The notes under the pieces: generated by a model | Database searches by the model: none | Seen by the model: only the letters and a program-made list of their open reading frames with translations | Told to the model about the DNA's origin: nothing | Shown: positions 63,542-64,000 of the stretch, piece after piece | Numbering within the stretch: position 1 is the first letter of the stretch | Layout of the letters: each line of letters opens with the position of its first letter | Program-made: the position numbers and the translations under genes | NCBI GenBank assembly: GCA_041737175.1 | Contig: JBGSSF010000003.1 | Location: 124,001-188,000 of the forward strand | DNA length: 64,000 bases | Origin: UBA5072 sp041737175 | Lineage (GTDB): Bacteria; Bacteroidota; Bacteroidia; Bacteroidales; UBA10428 | Direction of reading: 5' to 3'

Positions 63542-64000
63542 CTAATCTTCATCAGGATCATTATTTGTCTTTTCATCCTCCGGATCATCGGATAATTTCC
63601 TGGCTTCCTTTTCCTCCTCAATTTTAATGGCCGCGATTTCCTGGTCAGAAAAGGATGCATTTCTCCGGCCCAGTCTGGTTATGGCCTTTTCAATCGGTTC
63701 ACCCGGAATGATGATGTTCTCCTCACCCCAGAATTCATTGTCGGTCTCTCCGATCTGTTCCTCCAAAATATCTTTCGGCCTCGATACTTCATCCGTTTTA
63801 AACCGTATGATGTTGGTGGTATCCTTTCCGGTAATGACAAATTCAGAAGTCGACGAAAACAAGGAATTAAACCTGTCTTGTTGTTGGGTCTTCCTTCTCT
63901 TAACACGGATCAACACCTCACTTCTCACATTGCTGAGGTTCCATTTACCGGAAAATGGCCGGTAGAAAACCTGATAGTAGGCGTTAATGGGTTTAACACC
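63542..64000 (-). CDS. C-terminus of a large secreted protein, probably carboxypeptidase-regulatory-domain type (partial)
   Basis: The minus-strand frame is open from the right edge to the stop at 63542, giving the last 152 residues. The GTG at 63928 is internal. The visible part begins GVKPINAYYQVFYRPFSGKW and contains beta-strand-rich ISYV-like segments, then EFWGEENIIIPGEPIEKAI near the end and a Glu/Asp/Lys-rich tail. The Y-x-V-x-Y-R-P and WGxxNIIxPxEPxEKA endings resemble large Bacteroidota carboxypeptidase-like regulatory-domain proteins. The gene continues outside the window, so neither length nor function can be given. It likely forms an operon with the MG2/plug gene downstream. Confidence 0.6.
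   Translation of the reverse strand, partial: GVKPINAYYQVFYRPFSGKWNLSNVRSEVLIRVKRRKTQQQDRFNSLFSSTSEFVITGKDTTNIIRFKTDEVSRPKDILEEQIGETDNEFWGEENIIIPGEPIEKAITRLGRRNASFSDQEIAAIKIEEEKEARKLSDDPEDEKTNNDPDED

Noticed and set aside
63520..63660. Longer N-terminus for the MG2/plug protein
   Set aside because: The extra 47 residues are basic, out-of-frame sequence of the preceding gene and would hide the signal peptide.

Overview
The window looks like chromosome from a member of the Bacteroidota (class Bacteroidia or a near relative, probably free-living and respiring). Four observations support this. (1) The protein at 308-1849 ends in a gliding-motility-associated (type IX secretion, type B) sorting domain. 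(2) Several intergenic regions carry the Bacteroidota promoter pattern TAnnTTTG, in one case with TTTG exactly 19 nt upstream. (3) The rsh-fur-purA order, the DUF6913-like gene before dapA, and the LytS/LytTR and MG2/plug proteins are typical of the phylum. (4) No E. coli-like Shine-Dalgarno pattern is obvious. There are no rRNA, tRNA, CRISPR, phage or transposase genes. Coding density is high and no gene-free stretch exceeds 300 bases.

Layout. 1-6059: start of an unknown membrane protein (-), a secreted T9SS protein, then rsh, fur and purA (+). 6157-10807: an MFS carrier (-), two tandem phosphofructokinases with pyrophosphate-type active sites separated by three hairpins (+), and a SPOR lipoprotein (-). 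10943-14436: a DHOD-like flavoenzyme, a thioredoxin-like protein, a Cys/Met PLP enzyme and an orphan receiver. 14563-22577: acyl-CoA ligase, metH-metF and a FucP-type sugar porter. 22654-26497: an OMP, folE coupled to a VTT protein, a divergent MqnB and HldD. 26626-33029: sucA-sucB, a lipase-like lipoprotein and galT. 33033-39605: a six-gene minus-strand cluster with TolC, adaptor, MacB-type ATPase and permease, LytS-type kinase and LytTR regulator. 39815-48281: DUF6913-dapA, then convergent secA, ferritin, icd and dnaX. 48480-53762: an ECF sigma/anti-sigma/DUF4097-like operon, a CAP-domain protein and a PAS kinase with its LuxR-type regulator. 53785-64000: DUF456 protein, NhaD-like antiporter, argF, a lipoprotein, a BamA/TamA-like barrel, an LPG-synthase/flippase-type membrane protein, a large MG2/TonB-plug-like protein and the end of a probable carboxypeptidase-regulatory-domain protein.

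Most of the window is core metabolism and envelope biology, and I see no obvious new defence or mobile system. The best signal is inside dnaX. An A10 tract containing an in-frame A AAA AAC heptamer is followed within four codons by a stop in both alternative frames, and 12 nt downstream by a 9-bp tetraloop hairpin. This is the architecture of a programmed gamma/tau recoding site. Other items worth a second look are the tandem PPi-type PFKs, an MqnB that lacks the family's ribose-binding Glu, the Fur without its Cys pair, and a recurring habit of short tandem or inverted repeats placed right at gene ends (1849, 6061, 48347, 57664, plus a different element at 54327).
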